From: Dermacentor variabilis
Lineage: Eukaryota > Arthropoda > Arachnida > Ixodida > Ixodidae
Assembly (NCBI RefSeq): GCF_050947875.1
Contig: NC_134570.1
Location: forward strand, 108,573,122-108,637,121
Length of the DNA: 64,000 nucleotides
Reading direction: 5' to 3'
Shown here: positions 32,843 to 44,995 of the stretch, one piece after another
Layout: the number at the start of each line of letters is the position of its first letter
How positions within the stretch are numbered: position 1 is the stretch's first letter
Made by a program: the position numbers and the translations under genes
Notes under the pieces: model-generated
What the model saw: the letters and a program-made list of their open reading frames with translations, nothing else
The model's database searches: none
Told to the model about the DNA's origin: nothing

Positions 32843-33635
32843 GCCTGCGCTCGAGACGAGTAGACTCGTTTAAGATCAGCGCTGGGCGGACGTCGCAGGT
32901 ATGTGCGCGAATGCGACAAGCAAACATGGCAGTACGAGTTGATTCATGACGATCATATCCGCTTTATAACATCCGCAAGTGCACTGCGACAGAGAAATGT
33001 AGGAGTGCCTGTGAATTTCACAAATTACTTGTTTCATTGTTTGTGCCCGAGGCGATTTGTTCTTTGGAACGGCTCCATGCGATGCATAGAGCTACCAGAG
33101 TTGAATAAAGTTATGATGCGATGGATGAATGGATAGCGGCTACACCTTTTGTGACGGGCGGCGGCTGGCGCCACCTAGCCTTTTACTCCCCCTCCTATTT
33201 ATTTTTTTTTATATCCACTTCCCCTTAAACTTTAGTTTTCACTCCCCCCTCCCTCAAAATAAATATCTAAAATAGTATAGAAAACATTAGCTCCCCGATT
33301 TGTGGTATTATCTCTCCCTTGACTTCCTCCACCAATCCTCTAGCCTCCACTTCGTTGCTGCAAATTACAGTGTACTAGAACATCATAAGAAGCCAACAAA
33401 CACTGACACTAAGAACAACATAGGGGAAATTACTTGTGCTTAATAAATGAAATAAAGAAAAGATAAATTAATAGAAATTAAAGTGGATGAAAAAACAGCT
33501 TGTCGCAGGTGGGAACGAACCCACAACCTTCGCATTTCTTTCGCAACCTTTGTTGACTTCTTATGATATGACTAATAAAAAATCGAGCCCCTCGGTTGCT
33601 CTGATTGCCACGGCGGAAGCAACTGATTGCTTCTG
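32843..33635. other. intergenic with SINE-like block
   Basis: The segment 33130-33420 has a run of pyrimidine-rich sequence (CACTCCCCCCTCCCTC and similar). Nothing coding is visible. Confidence 0.35.
33335..33565 (-). mobile_element. probable tRNA-related SINE fragment
   Basis: On the - strand, a B-box-like GGTTCGTTCCC lies at 33521-33511 within GGTTGTGGGTTCGTTCCCACC. It is followed by a T-rich body and a pyrimidine-rich end. The A-box side is missing or diverged, so this is a fragment. The identity is inferred from the promoter-like box. Confidence 0.5.
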
Positions 33636-34522
33636 CCGATGAAAAGACTGTTCAAGAACAGCAGACGCTCAGGAGGTATCAAGTACGACGCCATTTTGAA
33701 AAGGCCGCATGACGACGATATTGTTTGTTGCTGTGATTAACACAACTCCGCGCAGTCCGTGTGCCTTTATTGTCAACTGCTGTTTTTTTTTAATTTCTAT
33801 TCTACCAAAGTTATATTTATTTTACACTCTCGGGCCTTCTTTACTTGTACTTTGCAGTGTTCTTCCTGCGCTAGTTCATTTGACGTGGTTTGCCAAGTAA
33901 AGGAGAGGTGTATCGCACAGGCGTACCTGTAAAATACACCTTATTTCATGTCTCATTTTTCGGTTTATGCGTTTTTTATGGCGAATGGTGGGCGTTATTC
34001 ACATTTGTACTAGTCAAGCACGTACCCAGGATCTTTTTTTCGGGGGGGGGGGGCGACCCAAGGTAACTTTTCTATGCAAATGAGGGGGGAGGGTACCTTT
34101 ACTAGTACAAATGTGAATAACGCCCACCATTCATTCGCCATAAAAACGCGTAAACCCACAAAAAAGAAATGAAATAAGGTGTATTTTACAGGTATACGCC
34201 TGTGCGATACGCCTCTCCTTTAGTTGGCAAACAAAGAACCACGCCAAATGGACTTGCGCAGGAAAGAAGCGCAGGAACAACACTGCCAAGAACAAGTAAA
34301 TAAGAGAAACTGTAAAATAAAGATTACTTTAGTAGAATAGAACTTTAACAACAGTAGTTGGAAACAAAGGCACACGGACCGCGCAGAGTTGTGTTACTCC
34401 GCCAGCCAATGACAGGAGCAAAAAAAAAAAAAAAAAAAATCGTCGTCATGCGGTCTTTTCAACATGACGTCGTACTTGATACCTCCGGAGCGTCTGCTGT
34501 TCTTCAAAAGTCTTTTCATCGG
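33636..34522. repeat. large foldback (inverted repeat), arms of about 380 and 420 bp
   Basis: The left arm (33636-34013) and right arm (34101-34522) are reverse complements over their length, from CCGATGAAAAGACT at the outer edge to TACTAGT at the inner edge. The small loop is only 87 bp. Indels make the right arm longer; it includes an A-run at 34420-34439. The loop contains a separate repeat also found at 36166-36283. No coding sequence is seen. Confidence 0.92.
34014..34100 (+). repeat. loop repeat with G-run, copy 1
   Basis: It reads GCACGTACCCAGGATC, T-run, a run of twelve G, then GACCCAAGGTAACTTTTCTATGC and GGGGGGAGGGTAC. The reverse complement is at 36166-36283. Confidence 0.85.
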
Positions 34523-35083
34523 TGGAAACAATGAGGTGTGCAACAGACATGGACAAAATGTATCGACTCTGAGCATTTCACTATTCAAAAGTCTGCTGTG
34601 CAGTTCATGTCACTGCTGAACCCGTTTTACTCATGAAACTTCACTGCCAACTGAAGTGAAACTTCACAACAAATAGTTGTAGCGAAGCGAGCATGTTATT
34701 TCAGTTCAATAATGAATTAGGCATTCGCCATTCAACTATAATAGGCGAGGAGAAAGGTATAAAATTACACGCTAATAATTTTATTTTTGTAGTTACCGCC
34801 TTATTGGGGTAACAGAAGAGGTTTGAAGCACGAATTATTTGCAGCCTCGCGGAGGAGCAGTGGCTGGCGGCTATGAGGGCGCGGGCAGGGCCGGTATTTT
34901 GTAGCGATGCCTTTTCCGATTCTATGCTTTTTCAGGCTTTTCGCGCTTGGCCAGTGGTCAGAGCGACAGTCTACCCACATTATCAACGGGATCAGGCGGC
35001 CGTGTGTGGTGGATGATAAGAATACCATAGAATAAGGCATAAGGCATCCCTACAAAATAGCGGCCCAGGGCTTCATTGCAGAC
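34523..35083. other. intergenic
   Basis: No gene is visible. 34930-35040 shares a diverged block with 22360-22430 (GGTGGATGATAA.. at its end). Confidence 0.35.
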
Positions 35084-35087
35084 TTAA

Positions 35088-35804
35088 GAGGAAGCTTTAG
35101 CTCGGGTGCTCCTATCTAAATACATGTAAAAGGAGAATTCGTTTTCCTCAGCAACAACTGCACGAAATGTGACGAGGTGTGTTGCATTTAAAAGAAAAAC
35201 CTAAACTAGTGACTGTTGGTTTCGAATTTTCGCTTTAATTATATGGTCAATTTTCATTAAAAATTATCAAAATAAAAAATTTTCAGAAAACGAGACTATC
35301 AAGTTTACAAATCGGCAACGAAAAATGATATAGCAATTCTGTGAATTGCATCTAGTAGTAGATTTAAAGCGGAGAAAAGTGATATGTTACATATGAATCT
35401 CAAAAAATTTAGCAATATGGAAATACACCTTTTGCAGAACCCTTGTAAACAACGTAACAAATTCACATAAGATGTAAAACGATATATCGAATTTGTCCGC
35501 TCTGAATGGTCTAATGGATGCTGTTTACAGAACCGCGACATCTGTTATTGACGCAGAGCTATGGATTTGTAAACTTCGTGCTTCCATTTATTTTCAAACT
35601 GTCGAATATTTGAAAATCTTTTTAACGAAATTCAGGCACTAATTCGAAATTCCTTTTCAAGCAGTCACTTGAATTTAACTGTGTCTCCCAAATGCAACAA
35701 ATTTCATTAAAATCGGTCCAGGAGTTATCTCAGAAAAACGTTTTTGCGTTTTACGTGTATATGAATAGGCCGCCTCAGAGTTGGGCCCGAGCCAAAGCTT
35801 CCTC
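35088..35804. mobile_element. TTAA-flanked non-autonomous TIR element
   Basis: The ends are GAGGAAGCTTTAGCTCGGG and the reverse complement of GAGCCAAAGCTTCCTC, with TTAA on both sides (35084-35087 and 35805-35808). The TTAA duplication fits piggyBac-type insertion. The TIR does not start with the usual CCC, so the superfamily is uncertain. The 717-bp interior is AT-rich and non-coding. Confidence 0.82.
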
Positions 35805-36165
35805 TTAAATTGTACCCCACCATAGCAGCGTTTTTTAAATTATCTCTGGAAGAAATATACAGAAATATATATTTGCAGAACAGTCACAGTTATTTTCGAT
35901 CCCTCGTTTACTGCTCTGATAAGTTAAGAGCCACAACCGACTCTTATGGTTATTTGGGAAGTTACGTAACGATGCGTGGCCGCCAGTCGCGTACAACCGC
36001 GTATGGCACAGGAAGCTGCGACTCTGCACGTACTGCGCCCACCGCGGAAGGTTGGAAAAACACCTGCAACAAGCACAGCAGAGAAGTGGCAACGTTAAGC
36101 GGCTCGAATGATAACTGTAGAAGCGTTATTCAAAACACACGGAATTGATCCCCCGGGCCCCCCCT

Positions 36166-36283
36166 TGGGTACGTGCCTGGTACTAGTAAAAGTACCCCCC
36201 TCATTTGCATAGAAAAGTTGCCTTGGGTTTGCCCCCCCCCCCCCCCCCCCCGAAAAAAAAAATTCCTGGATACGTGCCTGTGC
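36166..36283 (-). repeat. loop repeat with C-run, copy 2
   Basis: The reverse complement of 34014-34107: GGTACTAGTAAAAGTAC, CATTTGCATAGAAAAGTTGCC, a C-run of about 22 and an A-run, then CCTGGATACGTGCC. The homopolymer runs differ in length between the copies, as expected for slippage. Confidence 0.85.
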
Positions 36284-36332
36284 GGAGGCCAATTTGGCTA
36301 CAGCATGCCTTGCAGTATTGGCTCGACCACTG

Positions 36333-36390
36333 TAGAGTTACTGTATGTGCTACCAAAGGTACCTTTGGTAGCATATACACTAACTCTAGA
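36333..36390. repeat. near-perfect palindrome
   Basis: The centre is at 36360/36361 (TACCAAAGGT/ACCTTTGGTA). The arms extend to about 28 bp with few mismatches (GTATGTGC versus GCATATAC), ending in TAGAGTTA and TAACTCTA. A minimal MITE or a cruciform-forming site are possibilities. Confidence 0.85.
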
Positions 36391-36459
36391 CCACTGGAAA
36401 AGCTAGCGCCACCATCGGCGTGACGTGGCATGAGGGATCACGTGGACACAGCGGCCGCG

Positions 36460-36778
36460 CAGTGATGCCACGGCTGCTGATTTATCAGTAGATCTACTGA
36501 TTTTTAAAATTTTCTGCTGATTCAGTGATAAAGCGCTTCAATCTACTGATGTTCTTGCTTTTCTACTGAAATGAAAGCAAAAGATGCTACTTTTTCATTA
36601 CAGAGTTTATATTAATGTGATACCATAGAGTTTCTAAATAAATACTAATATGAAACTCTATGGGTTAGGCAGTGAATTTATGAAAGTGAGTGCACTACCG
36701 TTTCCCACAACTATGAAACCACGATCATCATCATCATCAACCTATTTTTTATGTGCACTGCAGCACGGAGGCCTCTCC

Positions 36779-36810
<32 letters not shown>

Positions 36811-37246
36811 GCCTGGTTACGCCCACTGCAGGGCAAAGGCCTCTCCCATACTTCTCCAACAACCCCGGTCATGTACTAGGCCTCTCCCAGCGATCGCCAA
36901 TTACCCCTGTCTGGAAGATACTATATTATAAAGCTTTCAGGTACTAACTACCATCTGACGCTTTTGAATAGTCCATCGGAGGGCTTCACTGTTTTTAAAT
37001 TCGTGCTTGACAGTGGTTCTCTGGATCCCCGGGTTTTTCAAAAGTATCGCCAAAAATCTCGGGGTCAATTTTTGTACTTTTTATTAGAAGCTACAATACT
37101 ACAACAGAGTACTAATATAAGCGCTGAATTCGTGGGCTCATAAACTGAGTGCAAAAATTGAAATAAGAAATCTACGGATTTCTACTGATTTCTCGCGAAA
37201 AAAATCTACTACTATATTTTTTTTTTTATGTGTCGTGGCAACACTG
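36460..37246. mobile_element. non-autonomous hAT-type element with perfect 8-bp duplication
   Basis: The TIRs are CAGTGATGCCACG at the left and the reverse complement of CGTGGCAACACTG at the right. The 8-bp target duplication CGGCCGCG is at 36452-36459 and 37247-37254. The paralogous sequence at 15395-15560 has a single copy of this site and no insert, which confirms the boundaries. The 787-bp interior is AT-rich, has no transposase, and carries an RTE-like fragment with a CAT microsatellite. Confidence 0.93.
36722..36870. repeat. (CAT)n microsatellite with RTE-type 3' fragment
   Basis: CAT runs at 36724-36740 and 36779-36810 are followed by CCACTGCAGGGCAAAGGCCT, a motif typical of the reversed 3' end of tick RTE-like elements. 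The same motif with a CAT run is at 58036-58100. Confidence 0.8.
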
Positions 37247-37390
37247 CGGCCGCGTCGGCTGCTTCGGAAGCGCCGAAGCGTGCTGAAAACGAAAGGTTAA
37301 AGTCCCACCTGCGCCGCGGTTCTGATTATGTGGTGAGGCTTTATGGCTGTGACTCTATCCGAGTCTCGATCAGTTCTGATTAACGTGGGG

Positions 37391-38318
37391 ACCAGGACGG
37401 CCTTAAATAACCCCTCACGATCTTGTGGTCGTCAATGTCTTCTTGGAAAACTTGGGGAACTTGTGGAAGCATCAGCGCTTTTTGTCAGGTTGTGAAGTCG
37501 ACGAGCTCTTCCACTTCGTGTCTTCTCCTCTTAGTCCTCCCCTTAGTGTCTGCTCAGGGCATAAAGGGGCGACGCTTTTTTCGGGGAAGATGGGAATTAT
37601 GTTGACGTGGGAACGCCAGCTTGAATCTTCACCACGCTTGAGACGTCGAAGTCAAGGCTTATCCTAACATACTTTTCTGGGATGAGGGAAATCATCTAGT
37701 CATGGGAACGCACGCCTGAACGTTTCTCACACTGGACAGCTCGACCAAAACAGCCTGCTAATGTGTAGGGTTGCTGTCCTTGAGGAATATATCCCTGGGA
37801 AGTGGGTTGGATTCTGCTCAGTATTGGAGAAACTTCAAGGATCTTTCTCATCATTGTAGGGTGGCACATATCTAGTGTCAAAGACATTCCTTCAAGAGCA
37901 GCACACACCTACCGGCGCGTACCGAGCAACTCAAGTTGGCGTCAGAGGTTCTTTGGAGAACAGCATGGACTGAGTGGCACATATATTCCGTACTCCAAGT
38001 CGACGTCAAAGAGTTTCTTCGAAAAGCGGTAACTATCCAGTCCCGCATCTACAGCGACTCATGCCCCCATGAAAGAGGTTCATTGAAGAGTATCATGCAC
38101 GTATGCATTGCCACATACTCAGCAGCCTAAGTTGGTCCAAAGGTTCGTTTTGAACGCTTTCCTCAGCACTGCAGCTCAATGCACTACCATTTTGACTAGC
38201 CCAGTCACCTAGGTAGGCGGGAAAATGGTTGGATAGATAGATACAGAGCCCCCAGGAAGTGAGTGCAGCGCCCCGAGGCATTTTTAGCTGCGACAAAACA
38301 ACATTTGTTAGCATATTA
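37391..38318. other. intergenic
   Basis: No gene is recognised. Short frames at 37423-37667 overlap and have no family resemblance. Confidence 0.35.
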
Positions 38319-38324
38319 GAAAAA

Positions 38325-38781
38325 AGGTTCGGTGCCCTTCCACTCTGTGAAGAAGGATGACCAGCGAAGCTGTGTACGTGAGACCCTTAATGACGAACTG
38401 GACCTCCGCCGCGGGTCGGCCCGGTATTGCACAATCTGCGGGATCGGCCCAATGTATGGGGAGTGCTTAACGCCAGCTTCATCTCCGCCATGAGTCGGCC
38501 CGGCATTGCACTATCTTTGGGATCTTACCAATCTTAATTATTGACAACAATGAACGCGGGAGCACTGGCATGAGCGTGTTTGTGCGGTAGCGCCGAGGGG
38601 CACCAACAAGCCAGCTGTGGAAGACGACAATGCTGGAGCCAATCCTGATTATGATAGTTTTGTGTCTACACATGAACACGATCCTGGGGGACTTCATTAC
38701 TTCTCTCCACCTTGCGGGTTTCCGCAGAACTACTATGTCAGATCCTGGGGGAACTATCCCTTAACAGCTTCGCTGTAAAAA
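38325..38781. repeat. dispersed repeat with 78-bp unit, copy 2
   Basis: It has the same leader as at 21540 (GGTGCCCTTCCACTCTGTGA) and about two 78-bp units. A different middle part follows, and then the shared end CAGCTTCGCTGTAAAA, a five-base-pair hairpin followed by an A-run. The unit number differs from copy 1. Confidence 0.85.
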
Positions 38782-41700
38782 AGTGCAGGCTACAGAATGT
38801 GCCCAACAGCAGTGAGAAATTTTGAGGCATCTTCTACTTCCTGTTGTAACACACTGCATGCAGTAATGATGCAATGATGAAAAACACGGAATACTTAAAT
38901 GTGTTAATGTGACACTTTCATGTATGGCCGATCAAGCCTTTAACAGTACTGCGAGAGTGTCGACTGGTCAGGCCTTGCAACGGCGCAAAGCCATAACTCT
39001 TTCTGACCTCTCTTGATCTTGCTAATGTGGTTGCTTCGAGCCATTATAAGGCACCGACTGCCCAACAAGTGGCTGCTTGCGCAGCGCTGTTAAAGAATTA
39101 GTTGACTGCACATATTCTTTTTCACATTAGATTACAAAGATTTGGTGGTTAAGCACTTTTTTGATCAAGTTTCACAGCAAGACTGCATTTTTAAGTCTGT
39201 GTCATGCAATACGCCTTCTGGCACATTTGTGAAAGGACAAACCACACTTATTGCAGGCCTCACCATTGGAGAAGCCAGCCACCACATAAGCTACATTTAC
39301 ATGGACTCGACAAAGGCAGGTTGAGCCCGCTTATTGGGGCGAAAACTGGTCATCGGGTTCATGTAAACGCTAGCAGGTTGAGCTGAGCGAGCATCGAGCA
39401 GAGTCCAATCAACTGCAAGGGGTGGATTGACATGCCCAACCCACTAGGCAAGATGCATGTAAAATGGAGTTGGGTCTAGAAACCAGACTCCCGACTTGAC
39501 CCACTTGTGTAAGGTTCATGTAAACTAACCTATATATGGAGAGATTCTTCTGCTACTCGGCAACTAAAGATGTTGAAAAACAAGATGAATAACTATGTCA
39601 ATTGTTTTATCCAACACTATGGACCAAAACATGCATTTCTTCACTGAACTGTAGCGAAAACAAAGCAGCCACAAGGGCTTAATCCTCTTTCAAACTTATC
39701 AGGACATAAGTGCAGATCACTCTGCACGAGGCTCATAACTTAACTGTCATGGCACACCACCACAGGTTAGCAGATGTAACCAGTGATGCACAAAAGATCA
39801 AAGCTGAAGCGTTGGTGTTGAGTTAAAAAAATCTTTATTAAAGAAAAAACTCTGCCGCGCACATCCTATCCAAAAAGACGTTTGTGTGAGTATAAAAGCC
39901 TAGCTCGTCATTGTCTTGTGCATACTGCATCCGACGCAGTCAAAGAACTGCAGAGCAACACAGCCACTTATTCAAGCCGAGCCAGCATCTCGCTGCACGT
40001 CAGTGAGGACAACTTTTCAAGACACTTTGTTGCGGCAAATGTGCATGCCAGTCAAGCATCACAGTATGGAAAACTCGCATGCATAGCCCTTGATGCACTA
40101 GAAACCATTGTTTAGTAGTGTGCTGGCAAAGCGAGCTTATCAACAAAAGCAGAGCGGTGCAACTTTTTTTTTTTTTTTGCCTCAGTTGCGTGCTCTGCCC
40201 GTACACCTTGCAAGCATGAGCGACTTCAAATGCGGTGTAATGCAGTGTTACAAGCTCTAGTGTTGTTTCATTTCAGGCAATCAAAACAACCTTTCTGTAA
40301 AAAATATTTGCCGTTACGCTTGAGAAACTGAATAAAATACAGCTTGGACAGTTTACTGGCAATTGCCTTTACTTACTGAACAACTTTTCATTTGTGAAAT
40401 CGACATTCTCATCCTAATCTTGTGCTTCAGAGACACTTGCACATGTCTAAATTTTGCACTAAAGGCAAGGACTGAATGTGCATAGTGATGCAAGTGTGAA
40501 TTATTTGCGGCACTCCTTCTGCAAATTGCAGACCATCCGTGCAAATTAAGTCCCGATAAAAATTAGGTTGTTTACTTCAGGACTTTCAACATTGTTTCAT
40601 AAAAAGAGATTTGCCCTTGCTTAAGCCACTAAGTGAATATAGCAAGCGCAGGTCAGCTACAATTGCTCGCACAGGCTATGGGTGCAACTTCCACGCTCAG
40701 CTTTCTATATTATGGCTGGTAATTAACTGTGTGTGTGCAAAACGTTATATATTGCTTTGAACTACCATTAAAACAAAAAGAATCCAGTAGACAGGACTCG
40801 TGGAAAAAATGTGAAGATAAAAATTATGTAACCAAGATCACAGACACAGCTTGCATTGCTGACTAAAGTGGAATGTATGCCCCCCCTAGGATGGATGTTT
40901 CAATCGTTAGCAAGATTCATCCTCCTGTCTTCCTGGGGCAAACCTCCAGAACAGGCAACTCATGTGTTCCTCAAGCGGCAACTGCTTGCAAACTCTGACA
41001 ATCAGACAAAATCAACATCAACCTGTTCAGCTGACCAGCAAGACCTAAGATTGGGTCATAATGTGAAATTAGTCATGTTTAATTATTCTGAAACCAGGTA
41101 ACTTGGCTCGCCTGCAACACTGTTTTAAAACTCTCTAGAGGCACCTGTCATTTTTTGTAGGCATCTACATCTGAGCACTAGGTAATCTGAGCCAATTTTC
41201 AATGCACCATCGGGGTTAAACGAAGTTTATAGTATTAAAGCAAAGCATTTTTAGAGGAAGAGCCTTTGCTTGGAAGAGCCTCAGTGTACATCCGCTTTAA
41301 TGTCGCCACCAACATCCTTTGTTAGCAGCTGTCTCGGCAACACGGCCCCGTGACAATTTGGTGTTTTTCTCTTTTTCTTTTGCTTATTTGAAATTAGTTC
41401 TGGATCTGAATACCAACAACTATCTTACGCATGACAGGAGGCACAGCAAGGTCTAGAGCAATAACTTCATGGACCTAAAAAATAGCCGAAATGCCCCTTC
41501 AAAGTGCACTAATGAGCAACACTAAATTAGCATGGTCTGGTGAACTACTGTCTTTTCTCATTATTATGGAAGCAAATTAAAGTCCAGCATCTCATTTTCA
41601 GAAGTTTGCACTGCAATTTCAGCCATGGTAAGTTAGTATGACAGATCAGATTTCAAAGTATTTTCTCGTGGTTGCACCGTTTAGGTGCCGGAAATGTTCT

Positions 41701-44700
41701 TGAAAATTGCTGAGTAGAGGCTTTGGCTCATTTGAAGTGCAATGTGGTCCTTCTTTAACAAAAAATAATTTTAACTAAAAGTTTTTAACTAATTTTAACT
41801 AGGCCCGCGTAGATGCCATCAAAATCAATAGGTGCGAGAACCTCAAGGTGGCCAACGCCACTGGTTCTTTTTGTTGTTCCATCTTCTATGGCTTACCAAG
41901 CCTCTGTTCACAATAAGAGTGTCCGTTTCTCCATTGTAGGAGCATAACTCACTAATACAGCTTAACAGGATAGTTCCCTAGTTTTCCTTTAACAGCAACA
42001 ACCACATGGGGATATGAAAATAATGCGAATTAATGAGTATGCCGACTCACTAACTTCTTTTGATGCAGCCACATCGGCTGATTTAGTAAAGTGGCGCACA
42101 GTAGAAGCGACAGTCCTGAAGGTAAACTGAAAACCCCCATGCCTCAAATGATAGCAGACATTCAAACAGTAAACGTTTGTTGAGTGTCCCAAGTGCTTGC
42201 ACAAGAGTTCTCGCATGGAAGAACCGGACATATAATCAATATTGGCTCAGAAAGTCCGCTCCTCAGAAGGCAAGCAGTTGCTACTTTCACTTGCAAGCCA
42301 GGGCCAATTCAAACAAATGAATTGGAATGCAATGTGGGCTGCATACTTCTGCAGTACCAAAAGAAAAAAAAAAGAAGGAAGGAAAGACATTGTAACACAC
42401 TTTATAACCACTGACCAAACTCGCTTTGGAAGCAGCACAAATATATCGCTAGGGTATTGCTATAACATACACACAGCCCCTAAATAACAATGAAAAAAAG
42501 CTTGGGGGGTGGGGGGACCTTGAATGAACACAATGTAGCCTACATACTCTATCTGCGTAAACGAAACTAAATGTAATCCGTTTGTTCAACAGACGGCATG
42601 AAATGTGTGCGCACCAAAGCTTAACAGCAGCAAGTGCTGGTAAAGGGGGTTGTATTCTGGAACGATCCCTGCTCGGCTATATTTTCACTTTCAAGTGATG
42701 CAACTCTCAAAAGGAATGCCTTCGTGTTTACCTGGTGCGTACCCCAAAATTGCCACGCTTGTGGCCATCGTGTGGAAACCGATGGAGATGGAGCAAATGT
42801 GAGAATTACGTGGGCAGGAAACACTATTGCTCAACGATTTTCTTTTCTTTATCGGTCAATTTAGCCACGCACTGCAAACTGAAAACGGTATCTCATTGAG
42901 CGATCGTTCCAGAAGGCGGATCCGAGTCTTGTACAGTGGGAAAAAACAACCACATGGAATAACAAAACGAACACATCTAAGGGAACATGACGTGAAAGAA
43001 AATAAGGGACAGCAGGAAACACTGAAAGGGGAGGCAAGATGGGTATTTTGTGCAATCAAGGTTGCACTGACTAGCCTGGCACTGAATTCCAGCAGGTTGC
43101 TAAAACTAACGTATGGCTCAAAAACACAAGAAATGTATGTGCAAACAACCTATACATGTAGGTAAACTAGTGACAATACAGCTGACTAATGTATACATAA
43201 AAAGTCCCACTTCTGCAATGCCAGTAGCCAGGGTTTTTCTTTTCCCTACCAGATTATCGAACAAAGCTCTGTTTTACCATGCTCCAACTGTTTTTTTCCC
43301 ATGTTGATCGTCAAATTGCTGGGTTGCCACCCAAAAAAAGAGACAACACATGTCAACCAGATGACCCTGCAGGATGGCCAGAGTTGCAATTTGCTCCTCG
43401 CGAAGTGAAGACATGCGCACTGTAACTGCAACAGCAGAACGGTGCTTAATGACGACCAATTTAAGCTGCACATTCCAAAACACCATACCGCTGATTACCT
43501 TTCGCACTTGCTGCAAATCAGGCTAAATATCATTGTTGGCTGCCTCAATGCTGATGATGTCAGGTTCACCAAAACAATGAATGAAGCCGCTTTTATGAAA
43601 GACTCGTCCAGGTACAACCAATCTGGATGTAATTGGCAAGAACCTAGTTAGCTGCAAACATATATGAAATGGTGGTTTAATGGAAGTGTTCAGTAGCGTT
43701 TTGTTCTTTGTATCTGCTAAGTCACGCCTGGTTCTCAGAACTTCTGATAGCCTTCATTTCCCGGTTAAAGCATTACCATCGTGCACCAATTAGCGCTGGT
43801 AATACAAGCATGCATTCAGCTCTCATGCAATCTGGTGGTGCTAAAAGTAATGGTGGCAGTCACCACACGCAACTTTAGCGTTGGCACACAGATAGAAAGC
43901 CAAGAAGACTTTTTTTAGAACAATAACAACGGCATGTTCAAACTTCAACAGAAACGAAAACAAACCACAGCACGCTCCATCTGTCTCGAGACGGGCTTAC
44001 AACACTAAGCAGCATATTGTCCGTGCTAGGCATATTGTTCTTGAGCTGTGAAATAAAGCAAGACGACTCCACTACATGCAACAAAAATAAAAGATTTGGG
44101 CAGCGGCAAATGTGTCCATCACCAGATCCGCTCGTTGAGCATCCAGTGGCAAGAACACAGCAGCTCACGAAATTTCCTTGCTGAACAAAAAAATCCATGC
44201 AAAAGCAGCACCTGGATTATAGATTCTGACCCCAATTTGAATGACGTTTTCTAAAACAGCTAAAGCACGTACTTCTCCCAAAGTGCATGGAACTGATGTC
44301 AACGAAGGCTTATATCAATTGGGGAGTTGGGGAGACTGACGTGACATTTTCAAAACGTCCAATTCTTAATTTGGCCAGTGCGGGCATCTGGCCCGTGCGC
44401 ATTACCTCGGCGCCGATGGTGAGCACACTCAACATTCAATAAGTGTGCATCTTAGACACACAGCCATACATCACCTGTCAAAACAAAGTATGACAGCCAG
44501 CAAACGGAGAAGTGGATGCAGGACAACTGCTGCAAGTTTTCTTCAATGCGATCGAGCAAGCTCCTACTCAGTCTGACAATGGAATCCATAAAAGAGTAAA
44601 CAGTAAAATTTCACTGGTGAAACACCGTTAGATCACCTCTTGACCCATGACAATCAATGCGGGGGGGGGGGGGGGGAGGCAAGAATGGTGCAACCACTTT

Positions 44701-44995
44701 ACTCTGTATACTATTTTATCTCCACACTAGCCTTAACCCACATCAATTGCCACGTGCATCCCTAGAATTTAAGATCCGAATGCTCTAGCCTGCAAGCGTT
44801 TTCCAGCGCCTCAGCAATATGGAAGAAACAACTCGAGAAGACAAACTCGGTGCTGGCTAAAAAGCGGGCAACAGCAGTTGCACGCACAAGCTGCAGAGGA
44901 CTGCCATCTGTGCCGGAATTTGTCATGGCAGCAGAGGCAGCAGCAGCAAGGTGTGCGCAAAAGTGTCCAGTGCTTGGAGGACGAGTGTGCCACCA
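38782..44995. other. repeat-poor stretch downstream of the - strand gene
   Basis: This 6.2 kb has none of the bounded mobile elements that fill the rest of the window and no recognised gene. It may hold a long 3' UTR of the transferase gene. A G-run at 44660-44676 is the only striking feature. Confidence 0.35.
39833..39838 (-). terminator. candidate polyadenylation signal for the - strand gene
   Basis: On the - strand this reads AATAAA. It is the first convincing signal after the stop codon at 44996 that I noticed, and it would imply a 3' UTR of about 5.2 kb. That is long, so it may be unrelated. Confidence 0.25.

Larger units (their letters stand above)
36391..37390 (-). repeat. dispersed repeat interrupted by a hAT-type insertion
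   Basis: 36391-36459 and 37247-37390, joined across the insert, are the reverse complement of 15395-15560. This gives the empty-site sequence for the insertion between them. Confidence 0.85.
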
